Below are positions 1 through 9,327 of a stretch of DNA of 64,000 nucleotides, one piece after another; position 1 is the first letter of the stretch; every line of letters starts with the position of its first letter. The notes beneath the pieces were generated by a model. That model did not search any database, was not told the DNA's origin, and worked only from the letters and a program-made list of their open reading frames with translations. Made by a program: the position numbers and the translations under genes. This DNA is from JANQSS01 sp965249735 (GTDB lineage Bacteria > Bacteroidota > Bacteroidia > Chitinophagales > Saprospiraceae): NCBI GenBank assembly GCA_965249735.1, contig CBDFMS010000025.1, positions 186,001-250,000 on the forward strand, in the 5' to 3' direction.

Positions 1-418
1 GCTTGTCTCCATTTAAAAACGCTGACAAGTCATGATCATGGATGAATCGATAATCCGAAAATGTATAGGCATCCTTAAATGCCTGAGTCAGATCAAGGTG
101 AAAACTCTCTCGTTGCTTTTTGGCTTTCTTGTATTGCTTTTCCGCCTTCCGTTTTTGAGAAGATGATGCCGTTTGGCTGGATGCCAGATTTTGCAACTCA
201 TCCAGTTTCTTTTTGTCAGATTTCAGTACTACGATGAGTGTACCTGTTTGAAGTCGAGAAAGGTGATGGTATGTCTCCGTCTTACTCGCTTTAGATGAAA
301 TCCACTGTTGCCCAAACGTCACGTGATTTATCGAAAAAAAAATTGAAATGATCAATAAGGTTAGGCGACCCGTCTGCGTTTTAGCATCGTCTATCGAAAT
401 AGCATCAAATATTTTCAT
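1..418 (-). CDS. Partial secreted protein of unknown function (N-terminal 139 residues)
   Basis: An open frame runs without a stop from an ATG at 418 off the left edge of the window, so only the N-terminal 139 residues are visible. After an 18-residue N-terminus there is a hydrophobic stretch (about residues 19-36) ending in a plausible cleavage site before Gln37, which suggests a signal peptide. It is followed by a globular segment and then a Lys/Gln/Ser-rich stretch (about residues 70-105) that could be helical. I do not recognise the family. The gene is divergent from the moxR-bat operon, with under 70 bp between the starts, so the two may share a control region. The reading frame was followed base by base. 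Function is unknown. Confidence 0.6.
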   Translation of the reverse strand, partial: MKIFDAISIDDAKTQTGRLTLLIISIFFSINHVTFGQQWISSKASKTETYHHLSRLQTGTLIVVLKSDKKKLDELQNLASSQTASSSQKRKAEKQYKKAKKQRESFHLDLTQAFKDAYTFSDYRFIHDHDLSAFLNGDK

Positions 419-486
419 AAAATTTGCTTAAGCGTGAATTTTTTAACGATCATTTATAACATTTGCAATGCAATAATAACGCAGAT

Positions 487-1482
487 ATGAATCATACGGA
501 TATAGAGCTACTACAACAGCAAGTAAAAATTGAAAGTGAGTTTGTTCAATCAGTAAAGGAACAGGCATCTTCACGAATTGTTGGACAACATCATATGTTG
601 GATCGACTATTGGTTGGTTTGCTGGGTGATGGACACATTCTTCTTGAAGGGCTTCCAGGGCTGGCTAAAACTCTGGCTATCAATACCCTTTCCCAGATTT
701 TCAATGCCTCATTCAAGCGCATTCAATTTACACCGGATTTGCTTCCGGCCGATATCGTGGGTACCATGATATTTAACCCGGGTGATCGAAATTTTGAGGT
801 GAAAAAGGGGCCGATCTTTGCCAATTTCGTGTTAGCGGATGAAATCAACAGAGCACCCGCCAAGGTTCAGGCTGCGCTGCTGGAGGCCATGCAAGAACGT
901 CAGGTGACCATTGGGAAAACGTCTTTTGCACTGCCAACACCATTTTTAGTGATGGCCACACAAAATCCAATTGATCAGGAAGGGACCTACCCCCTACCAG
1001 AAGCTCAAATGGATAGATTCATGCTTAAGGTGAACGTCGGCTATCCCAACAAAGACGAAGAACGTCAAATAATCCGCATGAATTTGAATGGTGTCACCTC
1101 GGAACCAATCTCATCATCAATGACAATTGAATTAATTGAGCGCGCCCGAAAGTTTACCAATAAGATCTATATGGATGACAAAATCGAGCAATACATTCTT
1201 GACTTGGTTTTTGCCACCCGATATCCAGAGGATGCCGGCATCACTGAGCTAAAACCGCTCATCGACTATGGAGGTTCACCACGTGCCAGCATCAACCTTG
1301 CAAGAGCTTCTAAATGTATGGCCTTCCTTAATCAACGGGCTTTTGTCACACCGGAAGATGTGCGTTCTATAGCCAAGGATGTCCTGCGACATCGAATCGG
1401 CATTACTTATGAGGCGGAGGCCGAAAGTATGACCTCAGATGATATTATCGAGACCCTCCTGGCAAATGTGGAAATTCCATAA
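487..1482 (+). CDS. moxR: MoxR-family AAA+ ATPase, first gene of the Bat operon
   Basis: This is a cytoplasmic AAA+ ATPase of the MoxR/RavA class, thought to act as a chaperone that remodels von Willebrand A (vWA) proteins encoded beside it. From the ATG at 487 it has 331 residues. It shows Walker A GLPGLAKT (55-62), Walker B VLADE (115-119) and a sensor-type ATQNP (157-161), and the length is normal for the family. An upstream in-frame ATG at 463 would add MQCNNNAD. I prefer 487 because the family usually starts close to the helical N-terminus, but no ribosome binding site decides it. The next gene begins 4 bp after the stop, and everything to 9318 is co-oriented and overlapping, so it is probably one transcript. 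Family assignment is secure; the substrate is inferred from context. Confidence 0.95.
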   Translation: MNHTDIELLQQQVKIESEFVQSVKEQASSRIVGQHHMLDRLLVGLLGDGHILLEGLPGLAKTLAINTLSQIFNASFKRIQFTPDLLPADIVGTMIFNPGDRNFEVKKGPIFANFVLADEINRAPAKVQAALLEAMQERQVTIGKTSFALPTPFLVMATQNPIDQEGTYPLPEAQMDRFMLKVNVGYPNKDEERQIIRMNLNGVTSEPISSSMTIELIERARKFTNKIYMDDKIEQYILDLVFATRYPEDAGITELKPLIDYGGSPRASINLARASKCMAFLNQRAFVTPEDVRSIAKDVLRHRIGITYEAEAESMTSDDIIETLLANVEIP

Positions 1483-1486
1483 ATAA

Positions 1487-2563
1487 ATGAAGTACATCAC
1501 TTTTCTACTTTGTTCTCTTTTGGCCACATTGTCTGCCATCGGCCAAACATCAGGCTCCGGCTTGATCGATGGGCTGTATGAATTTACGCTCGAACTAGAA
1601 AACGTTGAGCCCAATTTCCTTGAGGGTTCTATAGTATATCAGGGAGACAGCGAGCCCCACGATATCCTTGCTATAACACGAGGGGATACGCTAAGATGCC
1701 AGGAAGTTGACGAATATTTAAATCCTCTGACTACCCTATTCCTAATTAAGAAAAAGGGCTTTTATTCAGGTCAATGGTATGACGAGGTGAATCATTTTGC
1801 GTTGCCGGTACTATATTATCCGGGGCAACAAAAAATCGAATTGAATTTAATTGCCCACCGTTTTGAGGTCAATTGGAATGATCCGGACGATCAGATTATA
1901 TTTAATATTCCATTGAGTCCTACGGTCACTCTTGGCAAGTTTATCAGTACCGAAAAACAGGCCGTCTTACCTTATTCCAGCAACACGAGTTTTGATCATT
2001 CTACATATTATGCTGCCACCGGACCGATTGACTTAGCCCATCCACAACAAGGTATTGAAGCGATCGAGATGATCCCGTTCACCTCCGTTGAAAAAGACTT
2101 CACACTCGAAGCCCTGGTGCCAAATTTTGAACAGTCCTTTCAGGACAGTCTTCATGCAGCGCTCATTAGATGGAAACATAATCTTAAAAATGAAAAGCTT
2201 TTAAATTCCAAATCGCGTTTTCCAAATCGCTATTATGTTATTTGTGATATTGATTATTGGACTGAAGATTGGGTTAGCGGATCATTTGAATTAGTTGGCC
2301 CGGCAGAATCAGTTGATGGATTCACCTTTATTTATGATAGGAATAATAATGACTTTATTTCCTTCTCGCGATTAGTGCGGTCAGGCGATCTCTCTCAAAT
2401 AGAAGAAACACTCGACAAAGGATATTTAGGATTGAGTTTTGATTATTATGGTATTATTTATAAAGATGCATTTAATCCAATAAATACAAGAGATAATGTG
2501 CATCTGCCATGGTCAAAAACGGAGCTGCGTTTAAAAAGAAAACTCAACGAAATCAAAAAATGA
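1487..2563 (+). CDS. Secreted protein of unknown function inside the Bat operon
   Basis: This 358-residue protein has a clear N-terminal signal peptide (hydrophobic residues 3-17, likely cleavage after SAIGQ near residue 20) and no later membrane segment, so it should be periplasmic or surface-exposed. I recognise no domain. The body is rich in aromatic and acidic residues, with a beta-strand-like pattern. It lies between moxR and the DUF58 gene, starting 4 bp after moxR and overlapping the DUF58 start by four bases (ATGA). It is therefore transcribed and probably translationally coupled with the Bat genes. Most published moxR-bat operons have no gene at this position. A role with the Bat complex is inferred only from position. 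Confidence 0.8.
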   Translation: MKYITFLLCSLLATLSAIGQTSGSGLIDGLYEFTLELENVEPNFLEGSIVYQGDSEPHDILAITRGDTLRCQEVDEYLNPLTTLFLIKKKGFYSGQWYDEVNHFALPVLYYPGQQKIELNLIAHRFEVNWNDPDDQIIFNIPLSPTVTLGKFISTEKQAVLPYSSNTSFDHSTYYAATGPIDLAHPQQGIEAIEMIPFTSVEKDFTLEALVPNFEQSFQDSLHAALIRWKHNLKNEKLLNSKSRFPNRYYVICDIDYWTEDWVSGSFELVGPAESVDGFTFIYDRNNNDFISFSRLVRSGDLSQIEETLDKGYLGLSFDYYGIIYKDAFNPINTRDNVHLPWSKTELRLKRKLNEIKK

Positions 2564-3435
2564 ATACCACTGAATTACTAGCCAAAGTCAGGCGACTTGA
2601 GATCAAAACGAAAGGGTTGAGCAAGCACTTGTTCTCAGGTGATTATCATAGTGCATTCAAAGGTCGCGGTATGTCTTTTTCAGAAGTTCGGGCATATCAA
2701 TACGGTGATGACATTCGAAATATCGACTGGAATGTAACTGCCAGAACAGACGAACCCTATATTAAGCAGTTTGAAGAAGAGCGAGAGTTAACAGTGATGT
2801 TGATGGCCGATGTAAGCGGATCCGTATTTTTTGGCTCCGATGGCATTAAAAAGAATCAATGGATAACTGAGCTTTGTGCCGTCATCGCATTTTCTGCATC
2901 CAGTAATAATGACAAAGTTGGATTGATATTATTTTCAAATAAAATTGAATTATTTATCCCACCAAAAAAAGGACGGTCACATATTCTTAGGATTATTCGG
3001 GAATTGCTAAACCAGGAAGCTCAAAATTCCAAAACGGACATTGGATTAGCATTGCGATATGTCAATAATGTACAGAAAAAGCGCTGCATATGTTTTTTAT
3101 TGACAGATTTTATTAGCCAGGATTATACGACACCGCTGCAAATAACTGCAAAGCGCCATGATTTGATTGGCCTTTGTGTTTATGATAAAATGGAAGAAAA
3201 CCTACCATCGAGAGGCCTCATTCGTGGACGGGATGCTGAAGGAGGATGGTCATTATTTTTAGATACGCAGGCTTCAGGATTGAAAGAGCGATGGCACCAA
3301 TCCTTTGAAAAGCATATTCGATTTACCAAGAATAAATTGAATAAAGCAGGTAGTGACATGCTTTTGCTCGCAACAGGTGAACCCTACACCACCACACTGC
3401 ACCAATTTTTTAAGAAAAGAGCAGCCAGAAAATGA
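2560..3435 (+). CDS. DUF58 / vWA-like protein of the MoxR-Bat system
   Basis: This is a 291-residue cytoplasmic DUF58 protein. The family signature lies at residues 31-62 (SAFKGRGMSFSEV, then YQYGDDIRNIDW and NVTAR) and is followed by a vWA-like fold with the metal-site-like motif ADVSGS (83-88). DUF58 proteins are the usual partners of MoxR ATPases. I start it at the ATG at 2560, which overlaps the upstream stop as ATGA. An upstream in-frame start at 2509 would add 17 Lys-rich residues encoded inside the previous gene and is unlikely. The stop overlaps the next start (ATGA at 3432). The biochemical activity of the family is not established. Confidence 0.92.
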   Translation: MNTTELLAKVRRLEIKTKGLSKHLFSGDYHSAFKGRGMSFSEVRAYQYGDDIRNIDWNVTARTDEPYIKQFEEERELTVMLMADVSGSVFFGSDGIKKNQWITELCAVIAFSASSNNDKVGLILFSNKIELFIPPKKGRSHILRIIRELLNQEAQNSKTDIGLALRYVNNVQKKRCICFLLTDFISQDYTTPLQITAKRHDLIGLCVYDKMEENLPSRGLIRGRDAEGGWSLFLDTQASGLKERWHQSFEKHIRFTKNKLNKAGSDMLLLATGEPYTTTLHQFFKKRAARK

Positions 3436-4379
3436 AAGGAAGCTGGTTCATCATTGGTGTCTATATGGCATTCTGTTGCTCCTATTCTTGTTTGGCACAA
3501 GAGGTTCGCAGCCGTGTAGATTCCAGTACATTTCTTATCGGGGACCAGACGCGATTAATCATTGAGGGCAACTTATCTTCTGAGCCGACTGATATTAAAT
3601 TTCTTAAAAATAGTCTTGAATCAGTTGAAGCCATTGAATTTATTACGCAATCATCATTATATAAAGAACAACAGGGAACTGAATATAATTATAGACTTGA
3701 CTTTCTCATTGCATTTTTTGATACAGGTGCCTATTACATACCTTCTATTCCTGTCATAATAGACAATGCCGGCAAGCAGGATACATTGTACACCTCTACC
3801 ATACCTGTGGTTGTTCTTCCTGTTTCGACCGATAGTCTTCAAATGGCAGCAAATAAGCCAATTATACGTGAGCCCTGGAAATTAATTGATGCCTTACCGG
3901 CAGTTGCAGTATTGGTTGGTGTTGCACTAATATTTGCATATTTCTATTTCAGAAGAAAAAAACGTCTACGGCATACCTCATTTGTTGAGGAAGTTCCTAA
4001 AACACCATTTGAACTGGCTATGAATGCATTCCATGCGCTACAGGATCAGCATTATATTGAACAAGGTCGAATAAAAGAACATTATGCTCAACTATCCATA
4101 ATCCTAAGATCATTTTTGGAAAATCAATTCAATTTTCCTGCACTGGAATCTACCACACGAGAAATAGGATATGGTCTTGATCGCTCTAAGTTTGATAACA
4201 CGCTGAAAGCATCCATCCTTGATAATTTGCTAAAAATCGATTTGATAAAATTTGCGAAAGTTATTCCGGACAAGGAAGAAGTCTCCATGTCATTAGAATT
4301 AACCAAAAATCAAATTATCCGTATAAATAAGCAAATTCAACCCCCCATTACGTCCCAATCAAAAGATGAAGAAGAATGA
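3432..4379 (+). CDS. Single-span membrane protein, DUF4381-like, of the Bat operon
   Basis: This 315-residue protein has a signal peptide (residues 1-22, ending CLA), then a periplasmic beta-rich domain of about 130 residues, one transmembrane helix (about 155-173), a basic stop-transfer patch RRKKRLR and a helical cytoplasmic domain of about 135 residues. This layout, placed between DUF58 and the vWA genes, matches the DUF4381-like protein found at the same place in many Bat operons and resembles the C-terminal half of BatD. It overlaps both neighbours by four bases. It probably anchors or regulates the vWA proteins at the inner membrane; that role is inferred from position and topology. Confidence 0.75.
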   Translation: MKGSWFIIGVYMAFCCSYSCLAQEVRSRVDSSTFLIGDQTRLIIEGNLSSEPTDIKFLKNSLESVEAIEFITQSSLYKEQQGTEYNYRLDFLIAFFDTGAYYIPSIPVIIDNAGKQDTLYTSTIPVVVLPVSTDSLQMAANKPIIREPWKLIDALPAVAVLVGVALIFAYFYFRRKKRLRHTSFVEEVPKTPFELAMNAFHALQDQHYIEQGRIKEHYAQLSIILRSFLENQFNFPALESTTREIGYGLDRSKFDNTLKASILDNLLKIDLIKFAKVIPDKEEVSMSLELTKNQIIRINKQIQPPITSQSKDEEE

Positions 4380-5386
4380 TCGATTGGTTGAGACATATGA
4401 GTTTTGCAAATCCATGGTGGCTATTACTGTTTTTGGTTTTTCCGGTTTATTGGTATTTCTACAAAAAGAGAAGACCAGGTCTTCAATCGGCTCTTCCAAT
4501 ATCTATAATTAATCGTGAAATAAATTTGACAAGTTGGCGGATGATTGCAGCCAGCCTTTTACCCTTTATTGTTTCACTTGGATTTAGTTTTGCAATATTA
4601 GCCCTGGCACGACCACAAGTTGTCCTGGTAGAAGAACGAATCAATGCGGAAGGCATTGACATTTTTCTGGCGATGGACCTATCCAGTAGCATGCTATCCA
4701 AAGATTTTAGCCCAGACAGACTCAGTGTTAGTAAAAGCGTTGCAATCGACTTTATTGAAAAACGTCCGTACGACCGTATAGGCCTTGTTTCATTTGCGGG
4801 TGAAGCTTATACACAGTCTCCACTCACCTCTGATCATAAAATTATTCAAAAGCTACTTTCAGAATTAACTTCGGGATATTTGAGTGATGGCACGGCAATC
4901 GGCATGGGCCTCGCTACAGCAGTCAATCGGATCAAAGACAGTGAAGCCGAAAGTAAAGTTATTATACTCCTCACGGATGGAGTCAACAACGCCGGATATA
5001 TCGATCCCAAGACAGCAACAGAAATTGCAATAGAATATGATATTAAAGTCTATACCATAGGAGTGGGCTCAATGGGAATGGCTTTGTCACCGGTAGGCCG
5101 CACACGTAACGGGCAATATCAATACGCACGAACACGCGTCGAAATAGACGACAAACTATTGCAACATATTGCGGAAACAACCGGGGGTGAATATTACAGA
5201 GCAATAAACGCCGATGAACTCCTCCGTATCTATGAAAAAATCGATGAGTTAGAAAAAACCGAAATGGAAATAACCGTGATCAGAAGGGAGAAAGAATATT
5301 TTCGACATACACTTTCTATTTCTCTTATTTTATTTTCAATCTTTTTATTATTTAAGTATCAGGTGTTACGCCTGTGGCCAGATTAA
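4376..5386 (+). CDS. batA: BatA, membrane-anchored vWA protein
   Basis: This 336-residue inner-membrane protein has N-terminal helices at about 13-29 and 56-77, a vWA domain and a C-terminal helix at about 311-331. The vWA metal-ion-dependent adhesion site is complete: DLSSS at 101-105, a downstream SDGTA threonine and a later LLTDG aspartate. BatA proteins belong to the aerotolerance-associated Bat complex named in Bacteroides fragilis; the molecular role is still poorly defined. The start overlaps the preceding stop (ATGA). The next vWA gene follows after 4 bp and looks like a paralogue, as usual for batA/batB. Confidence 0.92.
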   Translation: MIDWLRHMSFANPWWLLLFLVFPVYWYFYKKRRPGLQSALPISIINREINLTSWRMIAASLLPFIVSLGFSFAILALARPQVVLVEERINAEGIDIFLAMDLSSSMLSKDFSPDRLSVSKSVAIDFIEKRPYDRIGLVSFAGEAYTQSPLTSDHKIIQKLLSELTSGYLSDGTAIGMGLATAVNRIKDSEAESKVIILLTDGVNNAGYIDPKTATEIAIEYDIKVYTIGVGSMGMALSPVGRTRNGQYQYARTRVEIDDKLLQHIAETTGGEYYRAINADELLRIYEKIDELEKTEMEITVIRREKEYFRHTLSISLILFSIFLLFKYQVLRLWPD

Positions 5387-5390
5387 TATT

Positions 5391-6395
5391 ATGCTTCGAA
5401 TAGAGGAACCCATATATTTTTATTTGTTGCTAGCCCTACCGTTGGTTTTGGTCATATTTTATTTGTATTATTCATACGCTGAAAAATTAAATCGATACTT
5501 TTCACTATCTCAAATTAAACGAGACAATAATCGAAAATCGTTGAAGCGAAAAATCCTTTTCTATTCAATCGGATTGCCGTTCCTGATCCTTGCCATGACC
5601 AATCCGCAGTATGGGTATAGAAAAGAAAAAGTAGAACGACAGAGTGCTGACGTTTACCTCGCCATTGATATTTCACAATCGATGCTCGCTGAAGACTTAA
5701 GTCCTTCGCGTTTGGAGCGTGCAAAGAAAATTGGAGAACGACTAATTGAAGAGTTGAAATCAGAGCGTATTGGACTCATATTTTTTGCCGGTGAGGCCTA
5801 TATGCAAATGCCGCTCACCACAGACTATAAATCCGCTGTTGTTTTTTTGCGTAATGCTTCTCCCAGTCAGGCCGGAATTCAGGGAACCGCTATAGGTGAT
5901 GCGATCGCAATGGCAGCAAAGCGAAATGAAGAAGATCTGTCCAACAATAAACGTATGGTGGTTATCATCACAGATGGTGAAGACCATGAAGGAGAAGCAG
6001 CAGAAAAGGCCATTGAAGCTTCTAATAGTGGAACAGCTGTCTTCACCGTTGGCATTGGCACAAGTGAAGGTGCGTTTATACCGGTAAAACATGGTGGTCA
6101 AGAGGACTATCTTCGAGACAAGTCAGGCCAACCTGTACGATCCAAACTCAACGCGGCAGACTTACAGATCATATCGGAGAAAGGTGGCGGAATGTACTTT
6201 GATCACAACATCGGAAACACGATGTACCGCGAGATTAAAGAAAAGGTAGAGCGGCTTGAAAGAAGAAACTATGAAAAATCACTCTTCACGGCACGGGAAA
6301 GTTATTTTCAATGGTTGCTTCTTCCGGGAATTATTATGATGTCGATTCCGTTTTTTTGGGGAATGTTCAACACAATAAAACGTACTCAAATCTAG
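5391..6395 (+). CDS. batB: BatB, membrane-anchored vWA protein
   Basis: This 334-residue paralogue of batA has two N-terminal membrane helices (about 8-27 and 56-70), a vWA domain with the metal site DISQS at 93-97 and the later VIITDGEDHEG aspartate, and a C-terminal helix near residue 310. The TDGEDHEG variant and the lack of further domains fit BatB. It sits 4 bp after batA and 30 bp before batC, in the standard order. The two vWA proteins probably form part of one membrane complex, which is inference from family knowledge. Confidence 0.92.
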   Translation: MLRIEEPIYFYLLLALPLVLVIFYLYYSYAEKLNRYFSLSQIKRDNNRKSLKRKILFYSIGLPFLILAMTNPQYGYRKEKVERQSADVYLAIDISQSMLAEDLSPSRLERAKKIGERLIEELKSERIGLIFFAGEAYMQMPLTTDYKSAVVFLRNASPSQAGIQGTAIGDAIAMAAKRNEEDLSNNKRMVVIITDGEDHEGEAAEKAIEASNSGTAVFTVGIGTSEGAFIPVKHGGQEDYLRDKSGQPVRSKLNAADLQIISEKGGGMYFDHNIGNTMYREIKEKVERLERRNYEKSLFTARESYFQWLLLPGIIMMSIPFFWGMFNTIKRTQI

Positions 6396-6425
6396 ATTGT
6401 AATTTAGTAGACTTAAGTAACTCAG

Positions 6426-7166
6426 ATGAAAACGAAATTAGTAGGTATTGTTCTCTTATCATTTATGCTTCTAACAACATTGATGCAGGGACAGTCAGCC
6501 CATAGTGATTTACGCATCGCAGACGATGAATACGATAAAGAAAACTATGTTGTCGCCGAAGAAATGTACCGCAATGCGGTAGTGAAAGAACCATCCGCTC
6601 AAGCGAAATTCAATCTGGGGAACACGCTCTTCAAACAAGAACGGTTTGAAGAAGCCTCCAAAGAATTTCAACAAGCAGTGAATCTTTCTAACGATACGGT
6701 CTTTCGCGCAAAAGCGTTATATAATAAAGGCAACAGCTTACTTCAACAAGGAGACCTGGCAGAAAGTCTGAAGTCTTACAAGCGTTCATTATTGCTCAAC
6801 CCAAACGATGAAGATGCCAAGCGAAATTTTATGCTGGCTATGCAAAAGAAACAAGAGCAGGAACAGCAACAGCAGCAAAACGACGAAGAAAATAAAGACC
6901 AGGAAAACAAAGATCAGCAACAGAATAATCAAGACAGTAATCCTCCTCCTGATGAAGGCGATCAACCGGAACAAAACGAGGAACAAACCCAACAGGAAGA
7001 GCAGAATGAGCAAAAAGAAGAAAATAAACCTAAACCTGAAGATTCAGAAATGAACCGAGAAGAAGCAGAACAACTTCTTCAAATCATCGAGAATACCGAC
7101 AGTTATGTTCAAAAGAAAATAAAAAAGCAAAATTCTACTAAAAAACAAGGAGAAAAAAATTGGTAA
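6426..7166 (+). CDS. batC: BatC, periplasmic TPR protein with a Gln/Glu-rich tail
   Basis: This 246-residue protein has a signal peptide (1-22), two to three TPR repeats (about residues 30-135, with NLGNTLFKQERFEEA and NKGNSLLQQGDLAES as helix pairs), then a low-complexity Gln/Glu/Asn/Lys-rich tail (about 138-205) and a short helical end. This is the standard BatC architecture: a periplasmic scaffold for the vWA proteins. The tail is encoded by varied CAA/CAG/GAA/GAG codons rather than one repeated codon. It produces a long hydrophobic shadow frame on the other strand, which is not a gene. The stop is followed at once by the short BatD-domain gene. Confidence 0.9.
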   Translation: MKTKLVGIVLLSFMLLTTLMQGQSAHSDLRIADDEYDKENYVVAEEMYRNAVVKEPSAQAKFNLGNTLFKQERFEEASKEFQQAVNLSNDTVFRAKALYNKGNSLLQQGDLAESLKSYKRSLLLNPNDEDAKRNFMLAMQKKQEQEQQQQQNDEENKDQENKDQQQNNQDSNPPPDEGDQPEQNEEQTQQEEQNEQKEENKPKPEDSEMNREEAEQLLQIIENTDSYVQKKIKKQNSTKKQGEKNW

Positions 7167-7192
7167 ATTCAATAATTAAAATCAACAAAATT

Positions 7193-7645
7193 ATGTTCAA
7201 GTCATTATTTGTATTTGTATGTGTTTTTATTGCAAGTCAACTAGCGGCTCAAAGCATTTCATTTTCACTTGAAATTGACAAAGACACACTAGGTGTTGGC
7301 GAACTCGTAACGGTGACCTATGTTTTAAAAGGGACACGTGGTGATTTTCAAGAACCTGAATTCAAAAACTTGCGCCTCGTAGGTGGTCCGAATTACTCTT
7401 CCCAAATTAGTATTGTCCAGGGCAAAATGGATCAGACATTCACGTATTCATACGTATTCCAACCTATCGAGCCAGGCGATTATAAAATTCCGGAAGCTTC
7501 GGTTGAAGTAGAAGACGAAGTATTTTATTCACCATCTTCCACTTTTCATGTAACCGAAAATGAAGCTTGGGATCCCAACAAGTCAGAACCCATTGTTCCC
7601 AAGAAGAATAAATCTACTAAAGGCAAGAAAGTTACAGAAATTTGA
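7193..7645 (+). CDS. Short secreted protein with one BatD-like N-terminal domain
   Basis: From the ATG at 7193 this protein has 150 residues: a signal peptide (hydrophobic residues 2-17, ending SQLAAQ) and one beta-sandwich domain. Its sequence parallels the first domain of the BatD protein encoded just downstream; the shared pattern includes an S-x-I-V-x-G-K segment and a P-x-A-S-x-x-V segment. There is no membrane helix, and it ends in a Lys-rich tail. An upstream TTG at 7160 would overlap batC but places the signal peptide too far inside. The stop overlaps the TTG start of batD (TTGA). I read it as a duplicated, truncated BatD module; its function is unknown. Confidence 0.8.
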   Translation: MFKSLFVFVCVFIASQLAAQSISFSLEIDKDTLGVGELVTVTYVLKGTRGDFQEPEFKNLRLVGGPNYSSQISIVQGKMDQTFTYSYVFQPIEPGDYKIPEASVEVEDEVFYSPSSTFHVTENEAWDPNKSEPIVPKKNKSTKGKKVTEI

Positions 7646-9318
7646 TAAAGGCAATTAAATTATACCCGCTTTTATTCCTCTTCTTATACTTAACTTTCAG
7701 TGGATTGGCGCAACCTACCTTTTATGCGCATGTAGATGATGAAAAAGTATATAGAGGGACCTTTTTTAAAATTGAATATCAGTTGTCTGATGCCCGTGGC
7801 AGCAAGTTCACACCACCTTCATTCTCTGATTTTAAAGTTGCAGCTGGACCTTCACGCACATATCAGACCTCCATCGTAAACGGCAAAGTGAACAGCTATG
7901 AGGGCTATAGTTACACTGTACAGGCATTGAAAGAGGGTGACTTTATTATCCCCGCTGCGAGTATTGTGGTCAAAGGAAAGCGCTTAAGATCCAATCCCTT
8001 GCACATCACCGTCCTGGCACCACTTAAACAAGATGATTTATTAGGTAGTGGACCCCCTTCAGGCCAGGAATATTTTCTAGTGGCTGAAATTAACCGGGAT
8101 ACAGCCTATGCAGGACAACAAATATTATTGGATTATAGAATATTTACCAAAAAAAATATTGAAAAGGTAGATTTTAAGCAGTTACCGGACTTAACAAATT
8201 TTCATTGGATGGGACTTTACCTCATAAATGAATCGGTTGAACAGGTTGAGATATCCGGAGAAATATATTCTACAAAATTACTCAAACGTTTTGCCATATT
8301 TCCAAAAAGACCGGGAGTCTACTCAATTGACCCGGCTCAATTATTATTGATGATTCCCAAACCGAAGAAACGCGGATTTTTCTTCGATAATTACGAAACG
8401 AAATATATTAATTCAAATGCTCACCAATTGACTGTACTTCCCTTGCCTGTCGATAAACCGAAAAAATTTTCCGGTTTAGTCGGGTCTTACGCAATGGAAT
8501 CCTCCAGTCCACGGCTTCGACTGACGACAGATGATGCCTTGACAATACGCATGCGCATTAAAGGAAATGGCGATGCCAATCGCTTGACCATACCAACAAT
8601 AGACGCTCCAAATAAATTGGAATCCTATGACCCTAAAATTATATCCAGAAACAAAGACCAAAATCAGAAAAAAAGAGACCACTTCGCGGTAATAGAATAT
8701 TTATTTACGGCGTCTGAACCCGGAAGATATGTAGTTCAACCAGAATTCAATTATTTTGATCCGGATAGTAGCGACTTTGTCACACTTCATTCCGATCCCT
8801 TTATCTTCAACGTTTCCAGGGGTAGTGGATTAAATCGATCCGAAACCATTGACACTGCGATTTCGTATGAACTTGTAGAAGCGCTTTCTTCGAGACAAGG
8901 GGGATTCATGATATACAAATCGGGTTGGCAATACACCTGGCTGGGGTTGTTATGTACTGCACTAATTCTATCATTCTTACAATTTCGTCGTAATCAAAAA
9001 GCACAGAATACGCCACCAAAAACCAGACGGGAACTGGCACTGGCAGAGTTGGATGAATTAGCACTTCAAGAAAATCCTGAAATTGCTCACCGTATCGAGG
9101 AAATTATCGGTGATTACTTTAGACAAGAATTGAATATAGAAGAATCCGCCTGGTCAGTAGCTTCTTTGTCAACCCACTTGTCGGCTGCCGGTTTTGATAA
9201 CTCAATAATTGCGAATCTGATTGATTTACTCGAAAAATGCAAATTTGCCGCCTACTCCGGTACTGGGGGTGATCAACAACGCTCATGGATCAATCAAGCC
9301 AAAGAGTTAATTCAATAA
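7642..9318 (+). CDS. batD: BatD, oxygen-tolerance family membrane protein
   Basis: This 558-residue protein has a signal peptide (1-23, ending SGLAQ), a large periplasmic region of several beta-sandwich domains, one transmembrane helix (about 428-446) and a cytoplasmic helical domain of about 110 residues. This is the BatD layout. The only credible start is a TTG at 7642, which overlaps the upstream TGA as TTGA; no in-frame ATG occurs near the signal peptide. It is the last gene of the operon and converges on a minus-strand gene only 9 bp away, and I see no hairpin between them. It probably tethers the complex to the inner membrane. Confidence 0.9.
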   Translation: MIKAIKLYPLLFLFLYLTFSGLAQPTFYAHVDDEKVYRGTFFKIEYQLSDARGSKFTPPSFSDFKVAAGPSRTYQTSIVNGKVNSYEGYSYTVQALKEGDFIIPAASIVVKGKRLRSNPLHITVLAPLKQDDLLGSGPPSGQEYFLVAEINRDTAYAGQQILLDYRIFTKKNIEKVDFKQLPDLTNFHWMGLYLINESVEQVEISGEIYSTKLLKRFAIFPKRPGVYSIDPAQLLLMIPKPKKRGFFFDNYETKYINSNAHQLTVLPLPVDKPKKFSGLVGSYAMESSSPRLRLTTDDALTIRMRIKGNGDANRLTIPTIDAPNKLESYDPKIISRNKDQNQKKRDHFAVIEYLFTASEPGRYVVQPEFNYFDPDSSDFVTLHSDPFIFNVSRGSGLNRSETIDTAISYELVEALSSRQGGFMIYKSGWQYTWLGLLCTALILSFLQFRRNQKAQNTPPKTRRELALAELDELALQENPEIAHRIEEIIGDYFRQELNIEESAWSVASLSTHLSAAGFDNSIIANLIDLLEKCKFAAYSGTGGDQQRSWINQAKELIQ

Positions 9319-9327
9319 ATATTAATA

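Noticed and set aside
461..468. AACATTTG near the moxR start as a -7 element
   Set aside because: It has one mismatch to TAnnTTTG and no -33 box at a suitable distance; not enough to call.
6789..7013. Leu/Ile/Phe-rich minus-strand ORF opposite batC
   Set aside because: It is the reverse shadow of the Gln/Glu-rich codons of the batC tail, not a membrane protein gene.
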